Assembly (NCBI RefSeq): GCF_019428685.1 | Contig: NZ_CP080096.1 | Coordinates: 3,286,001-3,350,000 of the forward strand | Direction: 5' to 3' | Source: Paraburkholderia edwinii | GTDB taxonomy: Bacteria > Pseudomonadota > Gammaproteobacteria > Burkholderiales > Burkholderiaceae | Length of the DNA: 64,000 nt | Part shown: positions 37,787 through 46,511 of the stretch, piece by piece | Layout of the letters: each line of letters begins with the position of its first letter | How positions within the stretch are numbered: the first letter of the stretch is position 1 | Translations under genes and position numbers: made by a program | Notes under the pieces: generated by a model | Seen by the model: only the letters and a program-made list of their open reading frames with translations | What the model was told of the DNA's origin: nothing | The model's database searches: none

Positions 37787-39151
37787 TTAACCGCCCTCGT
37801 CGTCGAACTCCTTCGGATACACCCGCACGAGGACGATGCGCGGCCCCGTCATCTTCTTCACGACGATATCGAAGCGGTCGAATTCCACGCGCTGCCCTTC
37901 GGCCGGCAAATCGCGCAGCGCCTGAATGACGAGGCCGCCGACCGACTCCGCGCGTCCTTCATCGATATCGATACCGAGCGCGCGCTCGAGCGATACCACG
38001 GGCAGGCTGCCCTTGCCCATCAAGGTGCCGTCGTCGAGGCGCGTCCAGTCCTGATCGCCCTGGCGGAATTCGTCGTGAATCTGGCCGACAAGCGCGCCGA
38101 GCAGATTGTCGAGCGTCAGAAAGCCCATCGGCTTTTCGTGCTTGTGCCCGACGAGCGCCAGATGCGGCGCGCCCTTGCGAAAGCGGCGAAACAGTTCGAG
38201 CGCCGGCATATCGGGCTTCACGTATTGCACGGGGCGTACGTACTTCGACAGGTCGTCGAGCGAACTGCCCGCATGCCGCGCGAGCAGCAGATCCTTCAAA
38301 TGAATGGTGCCGGCGACGCGTTCGCCCGACGCGTCCTCGAAGAGCGGATAGCGGCTGAAACGATGGCGCGCGACGATCTGCATATTGTCGCGCCACGGCA
38401 GATCGTGACGCAGGCTCACCAGTTCGTGCGCGGGCCGCATCAGGTCGGAGACGGTCATGCGCGAGAAATCGAGCGAATGCGCGATCGTGTTCCATTCGTC
38501 GGGGCTATACGTGCGGCCCGGCAGTTCGATTTCGTCGGCCACGCTCGTGCGGCGCGCGCGCAGAATCAGCTTGAGCTCTTCGTTCGAATAGTGCGCGTCG
38601 CCGCCGTGATCGGCCGTTAGACCCGCGATTCGCAGCACCGCGTTTGCGCTTGTATTGAGCAGCCAGATGGCCGGATACATTGCCCAATAAAACGCGTACA
38701 GCGGCAGCGCGACCCACAACGAGACCTTCTCGGCCTGACGGATTGCCAGCGACTTCGGCGCAAGCTCGCCGACCACGATATGCAGAAACGAAATGCACGA
38801 GAACGCGAAGAACAGCGAGATGCCGTGTATCAGCTTCTCGGACTCGATGCCGAGCACGCTGAAGACCGGCGTCAACAGATCCGCGAAGGCCGGTTCGCCG
38901 ATCCATCCGAGGCCGAGCGAAGCGAGCGTAATGCCGAGCTGACACGCCGAGAGATACGCATCGAGCCGCTGATGAACGGTGGCGAGCAGCTTGCCGCGTA
39001 CGCCGTGTTTTTGCGCGAGCGTCTGTACGCGCGTTTGACGCAACTTCACAAGGCCGAACTCGGCCGCGACGAAAAAGCCGTTGAGTGCGACGAGAAGCAA
39101 CGCACCAATTAGGGCGACGACCTGGATCAAGGCGGCGGGCTCCGGCAACAA
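37787..39151 (-). CDS. CNNM/CBS/CorC family membrane protein (hemolysin-C-like)
   Basis: A 454-aa protein with DUF21/CNNM membrane domain (about 1-200, opening LIQVVALIGALLLVALNGFF), a CBS pair (about 215-340, LMRPAHELVSLRHDL and VQYVKPDMPALELF) and a C-terminal CorC_HlyC domain (about 355-445, LPVVSLERALGIDIDE). Proteins of this type are divalent-cation (Mg/Co) exporters or their regulators, called hemolysin only for historical reasons. Monocistronic by spacing. Confidence 0.9.
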   Translation of the reverse strand: MLPEPAALIQVVALIGALLLVALNGFFVAAEFGLVKLRQTRVQTLAQKHGVRGKLLATVHQRLDAYLSACQLGITLASLGLGWIGEPAFADLLTPVFSVLGIESEKLIHGISLFFAFSCISFLHIVVGELAPKSLAIRQAEKVSLWVALPLYAFYWAMYPAIWLLNTSANAVLRIAGLTADHGGDAHYSNEELKLILRARRTSVADEIELPGRTYSPDEWNTIAHSLDFSRMTVSDLMRPAHELVSLRHDLPWRDNMQIVARHRFSRYPLFEDASGERVAGTIHLKDLLLARHAGSSLDDLSKYVRPVQYVKPDMPALELFRRFRKGAPHLALVGHKHEKPMGFLTLDNLLGALVGQIHDEFRQGDQDWTRLDDGTLMGKGSLPVVSLERALGIDIDEGRAESVGGLVIQALRDLPAEGQRVEFDRFDIVVKKMTGPRIVLVRVYPKEFDDEGG

Positions 39152-39245
39152 AACCGTCAGTATAGAGGGTGAAAGGCCGGCGAAAATGATGTGCGCTGCG
39201 AAGCGGTTATTGGATCACGCCGTGCGGGGCAATGCGATGTGTCGT

Positions 39246-39290
39246 GATGCGCGGTGAGGCGATGCGCGGTGAGGCGATGCGCGGTGAGGC
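39246..39290 (+). repeat. 15-bp tandem repeat
   Basis: Three exact copies of GATGCGCGGTGAGGC lie in the 238-bp gap between the start of the CBS-domain gene and the stop of the histidine-kinase-like gene. No gene or terminator is visible in the gap. Confidence 0.85.
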
Positions 39291-39389
39291 GATTCAGGCT
39301 GCGCCATGAGGCGCCGCCTGAATCGATTGGAGCAGCAGATACGTGACGTCGTGCTGAACGTCGAAATCGGAACGCCGCGCTCGCGCGAT

Positions 39390-40196
39390 TTAACCGGCGT
39401 TCAGCGGCACTCGCAGCGACAGTTTCGCTGGCTGCCCCTGCGCGAACTCGCCTTGCTCGAACGCGCCGTCATGCGCTTCGGCCACGCGCTTGCACAGCGC
39501 AAGCACCCACGCGATTCGCCCTGCCTCGCGCGGTTCGCATGCCTGCCTGCGCGCGAAGTTTTCGAGCAGATGCGGTAGCGCTGCATCGCCTAGGGCGTCG
39601 AGCGCCGCGGTATAGGTCGCAGTTGCGTGCCACATCGATGTATCCGCACGCGTTTCGAGTGTGACGATCGAGTCCGGCGCGCTCGCTTCGGTTGCGAAAG
39701 TCAGCATGAGCCAGAGCGCCGCGGCCAGACGCTCGCGGTCGCCATCGAGTTGTTCGGCGGCAAGCGGTGTTTCGAGCATGAGCCTCACGCCGCGCGGCTG
39801 CGCGAGCATGTCGCGCACATCCATCACGGTCGTGTCGACCAGCGGACGCAACTCGAAACGCTCGCGCTTGAGCGCAAGCGATTTCGTCTCGGCGCGCGTG
39901 GTGTCGACGATCGATTCGAGCAATTGCACCTGCTGCTCGACGCCGCTGCGGATGCCCGCCAGCGCGCGCTGCGCGGTCGCATCGGCGCCGTCCACCTTGC
40001 GCTCGAGCACATAGGCCCAGCTATGGATGGCGTTGAGCGGGCTGCGCAGATCATGAGAAACGAGCGACAGCACATGGTCGCGCATAAAAAGCGCCGTCTG
40101 CGCGCACAAACGGGCGACACGTTCCGACGCCGCGGCGCCGGGCACGCCCAGTTCATGACTGCTGTTCGCTGGGAAAGGCGTGGTCACGGTCGACAT
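39390..40196 (-). CDS. histidine-kinase-like protein with H-box but degenerate ATPase domain
   Basis: A 268-aa protein from ATG 40196. The HisKA dimerisation domain (about 38-105) has a clear H-box with H48 (LVSHDLRSPLNAIHSW). The region where a HATPase_c domain should follow (about 150-265) keeps spaced hydrophobic blocks and DRERLAAALWLML, but the N-box Asn and the DxGxG and GxGxG nucleotide motifs are absent. No membrane segment or PAS domain. It may be a phosphotransfer or dimerisation partner rather than an autokinase. The longer frame to 40319 is not protein-like. No response regulator nearby. Confidence 0.75.
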   Translation of the reverse strand: MSTVTTPFPANSSHELGVPGAAASERVARLCAQTALFMRDHVLSLVSHDLRSPLNAIHSWAYVLERKVDGADATAQRALAGIRSGVEQQVQLLESIVDTTRAETKSLALKRERFELRPLVDTTVMDVRDMLAQPRGVRLMLETPLAAEQLDGDRERLAAALWLMLTFATEASAPDSIVTLETRADTSMWHATATYTAALDALGDAALPHLLENFARRQACEPREAGRIAWVLALCKRVAEAHDGAFEQGEFAQGQPAKLSLRVPLNAG

Positions 40197-40364
40197 CCTC
40201 GTAACAGTTCGCGATTCGCGGTTTGATTCGCGGTTCGCTTTGAATGGCCAGCCAACATTATAGGCAAGCCCATTGCGCGAAAACGCGCGACACGCACCAG
40301 ATTCGCTGTATATACGCAACGCGCCTACAATATCGGTTTCGATTGAACCTCAAGGGAGCAACTT

Positions 40365-40706
40365 ATGCCGACCGTGACCACTGAATCCGGCCTGAAATAC
40401 GAAGATCTGACCGAAGGCACCGGCGCCGAAGCGCGTGCGGGCCAGACGGTCAGCGTTCACTACACGGGCTGGCTCACCGACGGCCAGAAGTTCGACTCGA
40501 GCAAGGACCGCAACGACCCGTTCGCGTTCGTGCTCGGCGGCGGGATGGTCATCAAGGGTTGGGACGAAGGTGTGCAGGGCATGAAGGTCGGCGGCGTGCG
40601 GCGTCTGACAATTCCGCCGCAACTCGGCTACGGTCCGCGCGGCGCGGGTGGCGTGATTCCGCCGAATGCGACGCTCGTGTTCGAAGTCGAACTGCTCGAC
40701 GTCTGA
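40365..40706 (+). CDS. FKBP-type peptidyl-prolyl cis-trans isomerase
   Basis: A 113-aa single-domain FKBP, close to human FKBP12 in layout. Typical blocks are [31 protein letters not shown] and [22 protein letters not shown]; the Trp and Tyr of the active site are present. No signal peptide, so cytosolic folding helper. Preceded by AAGGGAGC 11 nt from the ATG. Also found in Burkholderia as a short stand-alone gene. Confidence 0.93.
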   Translation: MPTVTTESGLKYEDLTEGTGAEARAGQTVSVHYTGWLTDGQKFDSSKDRNDPFAFVLGGGMVIKGWDEGVQGMKVGGVRRLTIPPQLGYGPRGAGGVIPPNATLVFEVELLDV

Positions 40707-40773
40707 GCATGGGCCGCGTCCGCGCAGCGACTGAAGCGCGGGCGCCAGACCGAGGGAAAGAGCGCACAAGTTT

Positions 40774-41610
40774 ATGGCCAGCAGCATCGTCACCGTTGCG
40801 TCGCCAAGCGTGTCGTTGCGACGCTTCAGCGAGACCGAAGCGTCGGACGTGCACGACTTCCATCAGATCGTGCTCGGTCTCGACGGCTCGATGGTGATGG
40901 CTGTCGACGGCATCGAGCGGCAAATCGACCGGCGTTCGGCGTGGCTCGTGCCGGCGGGGTCGCGTCACGACTATGCGGGCATCGGCGAAAACCGGCAGCT
41001 CGTGCTCGATTTGCCCGCTGCGTCGCTTGCGGTGCCTGAGCGGCTTTTCGAGCGCGCACGGACGATGGATGTCGATAGCGGGTTGATGCAGCTGGTCGGC
41101 GAGATTGCCACGCGTGCTGCTATACGGAGTAGCGGTGGCGGCTTCGTCGAAATGGACGACGTCCCCGCGGTGTCGCGCCGCTTCAACTGGAATGCCGCGA
41201 CGCGGTTATGTGCGGCGCTCGTGCAAGGCGCAAGCGGCGCGGGTGATTTCGCTAGCGCTTCAGGTACGTCCAATGCGCACCGCGCGGCCATCGGCCTCGA
41301 CTTCGCCCGCATCGACCGCTGGTTACGCGCGCATCTCTCAGAACCGCTGCGTATCGCCGATCTCGCCGCGCATTGCGGCTTCGGATTGCGACGGTTTCAC
41401 CAGCTTTTTATCGAAGCGTTCGGCGAGACGCCGCATCGCTATCTGCAGCGCTTGCGGCTCGATACGTCGATTACGCTGCTTGCCGATCCGCGCCGAACGC
41501 TGACCGACGTCGCGCTCGATGTGGGGTTCGGCGATCAGAGCGCGTATACGCATGCGTTTACGCGCCGGTTTGGGATCGCGCCGGGACAGTGGCGTGCGTT
41601 GCGGCATTGA
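40774..41610 (+). CDS. AraC family transcriptional regulator
   Basis: A 278-aa regulator with N-terminal cupin-like sensor domain (about 15-100) and C-terminal double helix-turn-helix (about 175-275): LRIADLAAHCGFGLRRFHQLFIEAFGETPHRYL and DVALDVGFGDQSAYTHAFTRRFGIAPGQWR. It follows the FKBP gene by 67 nt and ends before a strong hairpin terminator. Ligand and targets unknown. Confidence 0.9.
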   Translation: MASSIVTVASPSVSLRRFSETEASDVHDFHQIVLGLDGSMVMAVDGIERQIDRRSAWLVPAGSRHDYAGIGENRQLVLDLPAASLAVPERLFERARTMDVDSGLMQLVGEIATRAAIRSSGGGFVEMDDVPAVSRRFNWNAATRLCAALVQGASGAGDFASASGTSNAHRAAIGLDFARIDRWLRAHLSEPLRIADLAAHCGFGLRRFHQLFIEAFGETPHRYLQRLRLDTSITLLADPRRTLTDVALDVGFGDQSAYTHAFTRRFGIAPGQWRALRH

Positions 41611-41710
41611 GCACATGTAGCGGGTTTTTGCGCGGCTGTGACCGTGACGGTTCGCGCGCATCTGCTAGCGTTAGCGCACCGCGCGGTTTCCGGCGCTTCC
41701 CGTCACGATT

Positions 41711-41738
41711 CCTGAAGCCGCGTTGCCGCGGCTTCAGG
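41711..41738 (+). terminator. hairpin between the convergent araC-type and metZ genes
   Basis: CCTGAAGCCGCG (41711-41722) pairs perfectly with CGCGGCTTCAGG (41727-41738) over a 4-nt loop. On the plus strand TTCCTGCTTCGTGTT follows, a loose T-rich tail. It lies between the AraC stop (41610) and the metZ stop (41785) and can serve both directions. Confidence 0.75.
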
Positions 41739-41784
41739 TTCCTGCTTCGTGTTCAATGCGCTAGCAGAGCGGCAAGCCCGGCAT

Positions 41785-42978
41785 TCACGCGCCGTTCAAA
41801 CCACGCTCGAGATCCGCGCGAACATCGCCCGCATCTTCGAGTCCGACCGCGAGACGAATCAGCCCTTCGGTAATGCCCGCGGCCGCGCGCGCTTCCGGTG
41901 TAATGCGCGCGTGCGTCGTGGTGGCCGGATGCGTGATCGTCGTGCGCGTATCGCCGAGATTGCCGGTGATCGAGCAGATCTTCGTGCTGTCGATCACGCG
42001 CCACGCGTTAGCGCGCTGCGCTTCCGGCGTATCGCCCTTCAGTTCGAACGACACGATCGCGCCGCCCGATTTTTGCTGACGCTTCGCGATCGCATATTGC
42101 GGATGCGATTCGAGGCCCGGATAGAACACGCGCTTCACCGCCGGATGCGTTTCGAGCCAGCTCGCAATCGCAAGCGCATTTGCCGACTGACGATCGACGC
42201 GCAGCGACAGCGTTTCCATGCCCTTCAACAGCACCCACGCGTTGAACGCCGACAGCGTCGGGCCCGCGCTGCGCACGAACGGAAACACCTTCTCCATGAT
42301 GAACTGCCTCGAGCCGACCAGCGCGCCGCCGAGCACGCGGCCCTGGCCGTCGAGAAACTTCGTGGCCGAATGCATGACGACGTCGGCGCCCAGTTTCAGC
42401 GGCTGCTGCAGCGCAGGGCTGCAAAAACAGTTGTCGACGACGAACAACGCATTCGCCGCCTTCGCGATCTTGCCGATCGCTTCGATATCGGCGATTTCGG
42501 TCAGCGGGTTCGACGGCGTTTCGAGGAAGAACATCTTCGTCTCGGGGCGCACGGCGTTTTTCCACGCGTCGAGATCGGTCGGGTCGACAAAGGTGGTCGT
42601 GATGCCGAACTTGCTGAAGATCTGCGAGAACATGCCGAGCGTCGAACCGAACAGACTCTGCGAGCTCACGAGGTGATCGCCCGCCTGCATCGCCGACATC
42701 ACCACCGACAGGATCGCGCTCATGCCCGATGCGGTCGCCATGCACGCTTCGCCGCCTTCGAGCGCCGCGAGCCGGTCCTGGAACATCGTCACGGTCGGGT
42801 TCGTGAAGCGTGAGTAGGTGTAGAAGTCTTCCGAATTCTTGAAGCGCTCGGCCGCTTCGGCCGCATTCGCGAACACGAAACTCGAGGTCAGGAACAACGC
42901 TTCCGAATGCTCGCCGAAGTCGCTGCGCAGCGTGCCCGAACGGACCGCGAGGGTATCGAAGTTGAAGGTATCGTCCAT
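41785..42978 (-). CDS. metZ: O-succinylhomoserine sulfhydrylase
   Basis: A 397-aa PLP enzyme from ATG 42978 that makes homocysteine from O-succinylhomoserine and sulphide, the direct sulfhydrylation step of methionine synthesis. PLP lysine K207 is in SATKFLDGQGR, with YSRFTNPT (55-62) and ETPSNP (153-158) typical of Cys/Met-metabolism PLP enzymes. It follows purF after 252 nt and a terminator, so it is probably separately transcribed. Confidence 0.93.
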   Translation of the reverse strand: MDDTFNFDTLAVRSGTLRSDFGEHSEALFLTSSFVFANAAEAAERFKNSEDFYTYSRFTNPTVTMFQDRLAALEGGEACMATASGMSAILSVVMSAMQAGDHLVSSQSLFGSTLGMFSQIFSKFGITTTFVDPTDLDAWKNAVRPETKMFFLETPSNPLTEIADIEAIGKIAKAANALFVVDNCFCSPALQQPLKLGADVVMHSATKFLDGQGRVLGGALVGSRQFIMEKVFPFVRSAGPTLSAFNAWVLLKGMETLSLRVDRQSANALAIASWLETHPAVKRVFYPGLESHPQYAIAKRQQKSGGAIVSFELKGDTPEAQRANAWRVIDSTKICSITGNLGDTRTTITHPATTTHARITPEARAAAGITEGLIRLAVGLEDAGDVRADLERGLNGA

Positions 42979-43036
42979 AGTCGTTCTTTCCGTTCTATCC
43001 GTTGTTTCCGTTATCCGGCACCGGCGAGCCGGCAAC

Positions 43037-43073
43037 AAAAAAGCCCGCGTTGCGTCGGCAATCAGCGGGCTTT
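43037..43073 (-). terminator. Rho-independent terminator downstream of purF
   Basis: AAGCCCGC (43041-43048) and GCGGGCTT (43065-43072) form an 8-bp stem with a 16-nt loop; on the minus strand the stem is followed by TTTTTTG. It lies after the purF stop and before the metZ start, both leftward. Confidence 0.85.
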
Positions 43074-43230
43074 GTGTGTGCGGAGCAGCTTGAGCGGTAG
43101 AGCGGCGCGCTTGCGCGGCCACCGTTCGCTTTAGCTGTTTCGGGAAACCTTTGTCAGGCCGCCCTGCGTCCGCAAGCTGAATTCAAATCGACGCAAGTCA
43201 GGATTCTAGCACCGTCGTTGTCGCGCAGCC

Positions 43231-44781
43231 TCATTCGACCGACAGCTGCAGATGCAGTTGTGAACGCGCGGTGCCGCCGTCGATCGCTTCGCTTGCCGCA
43301 TCGCGGTCCGATTGCGCGGCCGGCGCGAGGCGCGCGAGTTCGACGCCATCGAGGTATTCGCTCGTCACGTCGCCGGTGATGTAGTTGCCGTCGAAACACG
43401 ACGCGTCGAAATCCTTCAGCGCCGGGTTGATGTCGCGTACCGCGTTCTTCAGCGCGTCGACGTCCTGATACACGAGGTAATCGGCGCCGATCATGCGCGC
43501 GACTTCGTCGTCCGTGCGGCCGTGCGCGACGAGTTCGCCGCGCGTCGGCATATCGATGCCGTACACGTTCGGGAATTTCACCGGCGGCGCCGCCGACGCA
43601 AAGATCACCTTGTTCGCGCCCGCATGGCGCGCCATCTGCACGATTTCATGCGAGGTCGTGCCGCGCACGATCGAATCGTCGACGATCAGCACGTTCTTGC
43701 CCTTGAACTCGATGCCCATCGCGTTGAGCTTCTGGCGGACCGACTTCTTGCGCACGGCCTGGCCCGGCATGATAAACGTGCGGCCCACGTAGCGGTTCTT
43801 GAAGAAGCCTTCGCGATACTCGACGCCAAGCTTCGCGGCCACCTGCATCGCAGCCGGACGCGACGAATCGGGAATCGGCATCACGACGTCGATTTTCAGG
43901 TCTGCCGGCAGAACGCGCTTGATCTTCTCGGCGAGGTAATCGCCCATCCGCAGACGTGCGTTGTAGACGGGCACGCCATCGAGCACCGAGTCCGGACGCG
44001 CAAGATAGACGAGTTCGAAAATGCAGGGGTTCAGGCTCGCGTTCGTCGCGCACTGCTGCGCGTGGAAATTGCCTTCGAGGTCGATAAAGACCGCCTCGCC
44101 CGGCAGCACGTCGCGGACGAATTCGAAGCCAATGCCTTCGAGCGCCACCGATTCCGATGCGAGCATCCATTCGGTGCCGTGATCCGTCTCGAGCTTGCCG
44201 ATACACAGCGGGCGAATACCGAACGGGTCGCGGAAACCCACGAGGCCGTACCCGGCGATCAGCGACACGATCGCGTATGACCCGCGCACGCGACGATGCA
44301 CGCCCGACACGGCCTTGAAGAGCGCCGACGGATCGAGTTCGAGGCCCGAGCTCGCGAGCTGCAGTTCGTGCGCGAACACGTTGAGCAGCACTTCGGTGTC
44401 GGAATTCGTGTTGATGTGGCGGCGATCGACGCGGAACATCTCGTCTTTCAGTTGCGGCCAGTTCGTCAGGTTGCCGTTGTGCGCGAGGATGATGCCGAAC
44501 GGCGCGTTCACGTAGAACGGCTGTGCTTCCTCTTCGCTCGATGCGGAACCCGCGGTCGGGTAGCGCACCTGGCCGATGCCGACCGTGCCCGGCAAGCTGC
44601 GCATGTTGCGCGTGCGGAACACGTCGCGCACCATGCCGTTCGCCTTGTGCATGTGAAAGTTGTTGCCGTCCGCCGTCGCGATGCCGGCGGCGTCCTGACC
44701 GCGGTGCTGCAGCAGCAGCAGGCTGTCATAGATAAGCTGGTTGACCGGGGACTGGGAAACTACGCCTACGATGCCGCACAT
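43231..44781 (-). CDS. purF: amidophosphoribosyltransferase
   Basis: A 516-aa enzyme of the first committed purine step (PRPP + glutamine to phosphoribosylamine). Cys2 (MCGIVGVV) is the Ntn glutaminase nucleophile and is exposed after Met removal. The C-terminal phosphoribosyltransferase domain carries the PRPP loop VLIVDDSIVRGTTS (about 362-375). It follows cvpA by 69 nt, the conserved dedD-cvpA-purF order. Confidence 0.97.
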   Translation of the reverse strand: MCGIVGVVSQSPVNQLIYDSLLLLQHRGQDAAGIATADGNNFHMHKANGMVRDVFRTRNMRSLPGTVGIGQVRYPTAGSASSEEEAQPFYVNAPFGIILAHNGNLTNWPQLKDEMFRVDRRHINTNSDTEVLLNVFAHELQLASSGLELDPSALFKAVSGVHRRVRGSYAIVSLIAGYGLVGFRDPFGIRPLCIGKLETDHGTEWMLASESVALEGIGFEFVRDVLPGEAVFIDLEGNFHAQQCATNASLNPCIFELVYLARPDSVLDGVPVYNARLRMGDYLAEKIKRVLPADLKIDVVMPIPDSSRPAAMQVAAKLGVEYREGFFKNRYVGRTFIMPGQAVRKKSVRQKLNAMGIEFKGKNVLIVDDSIVRGTTSHEIVQMARHAGANKVIFASAAPPVKFPNVYGIDMPTRGELVAHGRTDDEVARMIGADYLVYQDVDALKNAVRDINPALKDFDASCFDGNYITGDVTSEYLDGVELARLAPAAQSDRDAASEAIDGGTARSQLHLQLSVE

Positions 44782-44850
44782 GGCATGTCCTTCAAAGGTA
44801 CGAAATTCGTTTCGGCGGCCGGCTTGCTTGCGCCGGCGTGCCGCCGCGCT

Positions 44851-45405
44851 TCACGGGCCGGAGGCCGCGGTGTTGCCCGCAGTGCTACCGTTTGCTCCGG
44901 CACCCGCGTCGCCCACATGGACGTACGCCGCAATGGCGTCCGGAAGCAACGGCTTCAACTCTCGCACGCCCTGCTCCGCATACGGCCGCAGCAACGCGTT
45001 ACGCCAGAATGCCTGCTGGGGCAGTTCGGTCAGTCCTGCAAGCGCGACCAGAACCAGCACCAGAATGACCCCGCGCACGAGGCCGAACATCAATCCGAGC
45101 GAGCGGTCGATGCCGCTCAATCCCGATACCTGCACGAGGCGACTGAGCAAGGCATTTGCCACGCCCGCCACCAGCATGACCGCAATCACGATGACCGCAA
45201 ATGCGAGCAGCCATTGTGTCAGCGCGCCGCCCGGCCAATGCTCGGGCATGTACGGCACGACCAGCCCGACAAACCGGCACGCAATCAGAAACGCCACGAT
45301 CCAGCCGATCAGCCCGAAGATCTCGGACAGAAAGCCGCGCCACGTGCCGCGCAGCGCTGACAGGCCGATCACCGCCATAACAGCGTAGTCGAACGCGGTG
45401 AACAT
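44851..45405 (-). CDS. cvpA: CvpA family membrane protein
   Basis: A 184-aa inner-membrane protein with four hydrophobic helices (about 5-22, 28-48, 62-85, 102-122) and a soluble tail. It opens with FDYAVMAVIGLSALRGTWRG, typical of CvpA, first named for colicin V production and linked to envelope stress and bile tolerance. It follows dedD by 7 nt and precedes purF. Confidence 0.93.
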   Translation of the reverse strand: MFTAFDYAVMAVIGLSALRGTWRGFLSEIFGLIGWIVAFLIACRFVGLVVPYMPEHWPGGALTQWLLAFAVIVIAVMLVAGVANALLSRLVQVSGLSGIDRSLGLMFGLVRGVILVLVLVALAGLTELPQQAFWRNALLRPYAEQGVRELKPLLPDAIAAYVHVGDAGAGANGSTAGNTAASGP

Positions 45406-45412
45406 CGCTGGC

Positions 45413-46483
45413 TTATTGAGCCGAGCCGTTGTTCGCGCCCGACGTCAAGCCGGCTTCACGAACCTTCGCTATCGCTGCCGACGCCGCCGCGCGGTCCGCG
45501 AACGGTCCTGCGCGCAGCAATGTTCGCGTCGAACCGTCAGCTTGCTTCCGCTTTTCGAGATATGCGGGCACACCGGCCGCTTTCAACTTGCTGGCCCAAT
45601 TGCGCGCGTTTGCATCATCGGTAAACGAACCCAGTTGCACCGCGAAGCGGCTGCCCGGCGGCGCCGTCGGCGTGCCGGAATCGGCCAGCGCGGCTGCCGC
45701 GCCTGGCGTGGTGTTCGCGGAGGATTCCGCCGATGCCGTCTGCGTTGCCTGAGTTGTTGCCTGAGTTGCCGATTGCGTCGATTTCGTTGCCGGGGCGGTG
45801 TTCGCCGCTGCAGTTTGCGTGTGCGTTTGCGCTTGCGTGGACTTCGCCGCCGGTTTCGCCGCGGCAGCTGCGTTGTTCGCGGCCGTTACCGGCGCTTGCT
45901 GAACTTTGCCCGCGGACTGCGTTGGCTGTTGCGCCTGCTTGCCCGCGCCCTCACCCTGCGCTTGCGTCTGTGTCGCTGCGCTGCGGCTCGACGACCCGTT
46001 GGCCGCGGTCGCGACGTTTGTCGACGGTGACTCGCTGGACGGCGCCGGCGCGCCTTGCACGCCCGCTGCCGCGCCCTGCGCACCTTCCGGCGCGGCCGGG
46101 TTATCGGGTGCGACGCCCGCCTGGGTGTCCTGCGGATCCTGCACGCGCGCCCGCGATACAGGGCGGCTCGGAATATCGATTGAAATATCGTCGGTGACGG
46201 GTTTCGGGTGCGAATCGAGCACCATCGGCAGAATCACGACCGCCGCGACCACCAGCGCGATCGCGCCGACCAGCCGCCGCCGTGCGCGCTGCTTTTCCGG
46301 CAAGGTGGGATCGAGCAGCATCGCGTCCGCGTCGCCGGCCCGTTCGGCGCGCCGGGTTCGCCTTTCGACGCGCTCGCCACGATCGGCCGCGCTTGAGCTC
46401 CTGTTTGAGCCCCGTCTGGGACTGGAATCTGCACCGCGCCGGTTGGGCGCGCCGTCTTTCTTGCCGAACGAGAAAATTGCCAT
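45413..46483 (-). CDS. SPOR-domain protein, DedD-like
   Basis: A 356-aa bitopic membrane protein: basic cytoplasmic N-terminus, one membrane segment (about 68-90, GAIALVVAAVVILPMVLDS), a long Ala/Gln/Thr-rich periplasmic linker (about 110-275) and a C-terminal SPOR domain (about 278-350, FAVQLGSFTDDANARNWASKL). SPOR domains bind denuded septal peptidoglycan, so it should gather at the division site. The position folC-dedD-cvpA-purF supports the dedD assignment; the linker is longer than in E. coli DedD (220 aa). Confidence 0.9.
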   Translation of the reverse strand: MAIFSFGKKDGAPNRRGADSSPRRGSNRSSSAADRGERVERRTRRAERAGDADAMLLDPTLPEKQRARRRLVGAIALVVAAVVILPMVLDSHPKPVTDDISIDIPSRPVSRARVQDPQDTQAGVAPDNPAAPEGAQGAAAGVQGAPAPSSESPSTNVATAANGSSSRSAATQTQAQGEGAGKQAQQPTQSAGKVQQAPVTAANNAAAAAKPAAKSTQAQTHTQTAAANTAPATKSTQSATQATTQATQTASAESSANTTPGAAAALADSGTPTAPPGSRFAVQLGSFTDDANARNWASKLKAAGVPAYLEKRKQADGSTRTLLRAGPFADRAAASAAIAKVREAGLTSGANNGSAQ

Positions 46484-46511
46484 GAATGCCTTGGTTCGAG
46501 GCTGCCCGCGT

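Noticed and set aside
37787..39151. Hemolysin or toxin gene
   Set aside because: The hemolysin name is historical; domain order is CNNM-CBS-CorC, an ion-transport type, not a pore-forming toxin.
39390..40319. Upstream start for the histidine-kinase-like gene
   Set aside because: The added 41 residues are not protein-like and include repeated NRES from short DNA repeats; ATG 40196 has an adjacent GAGG.
42979..43122. 48-codon N-terminal extension of metZ
   Set aside because: It would run through the purF terminator and has no family similarity; the ATG at 42978 fits the family.
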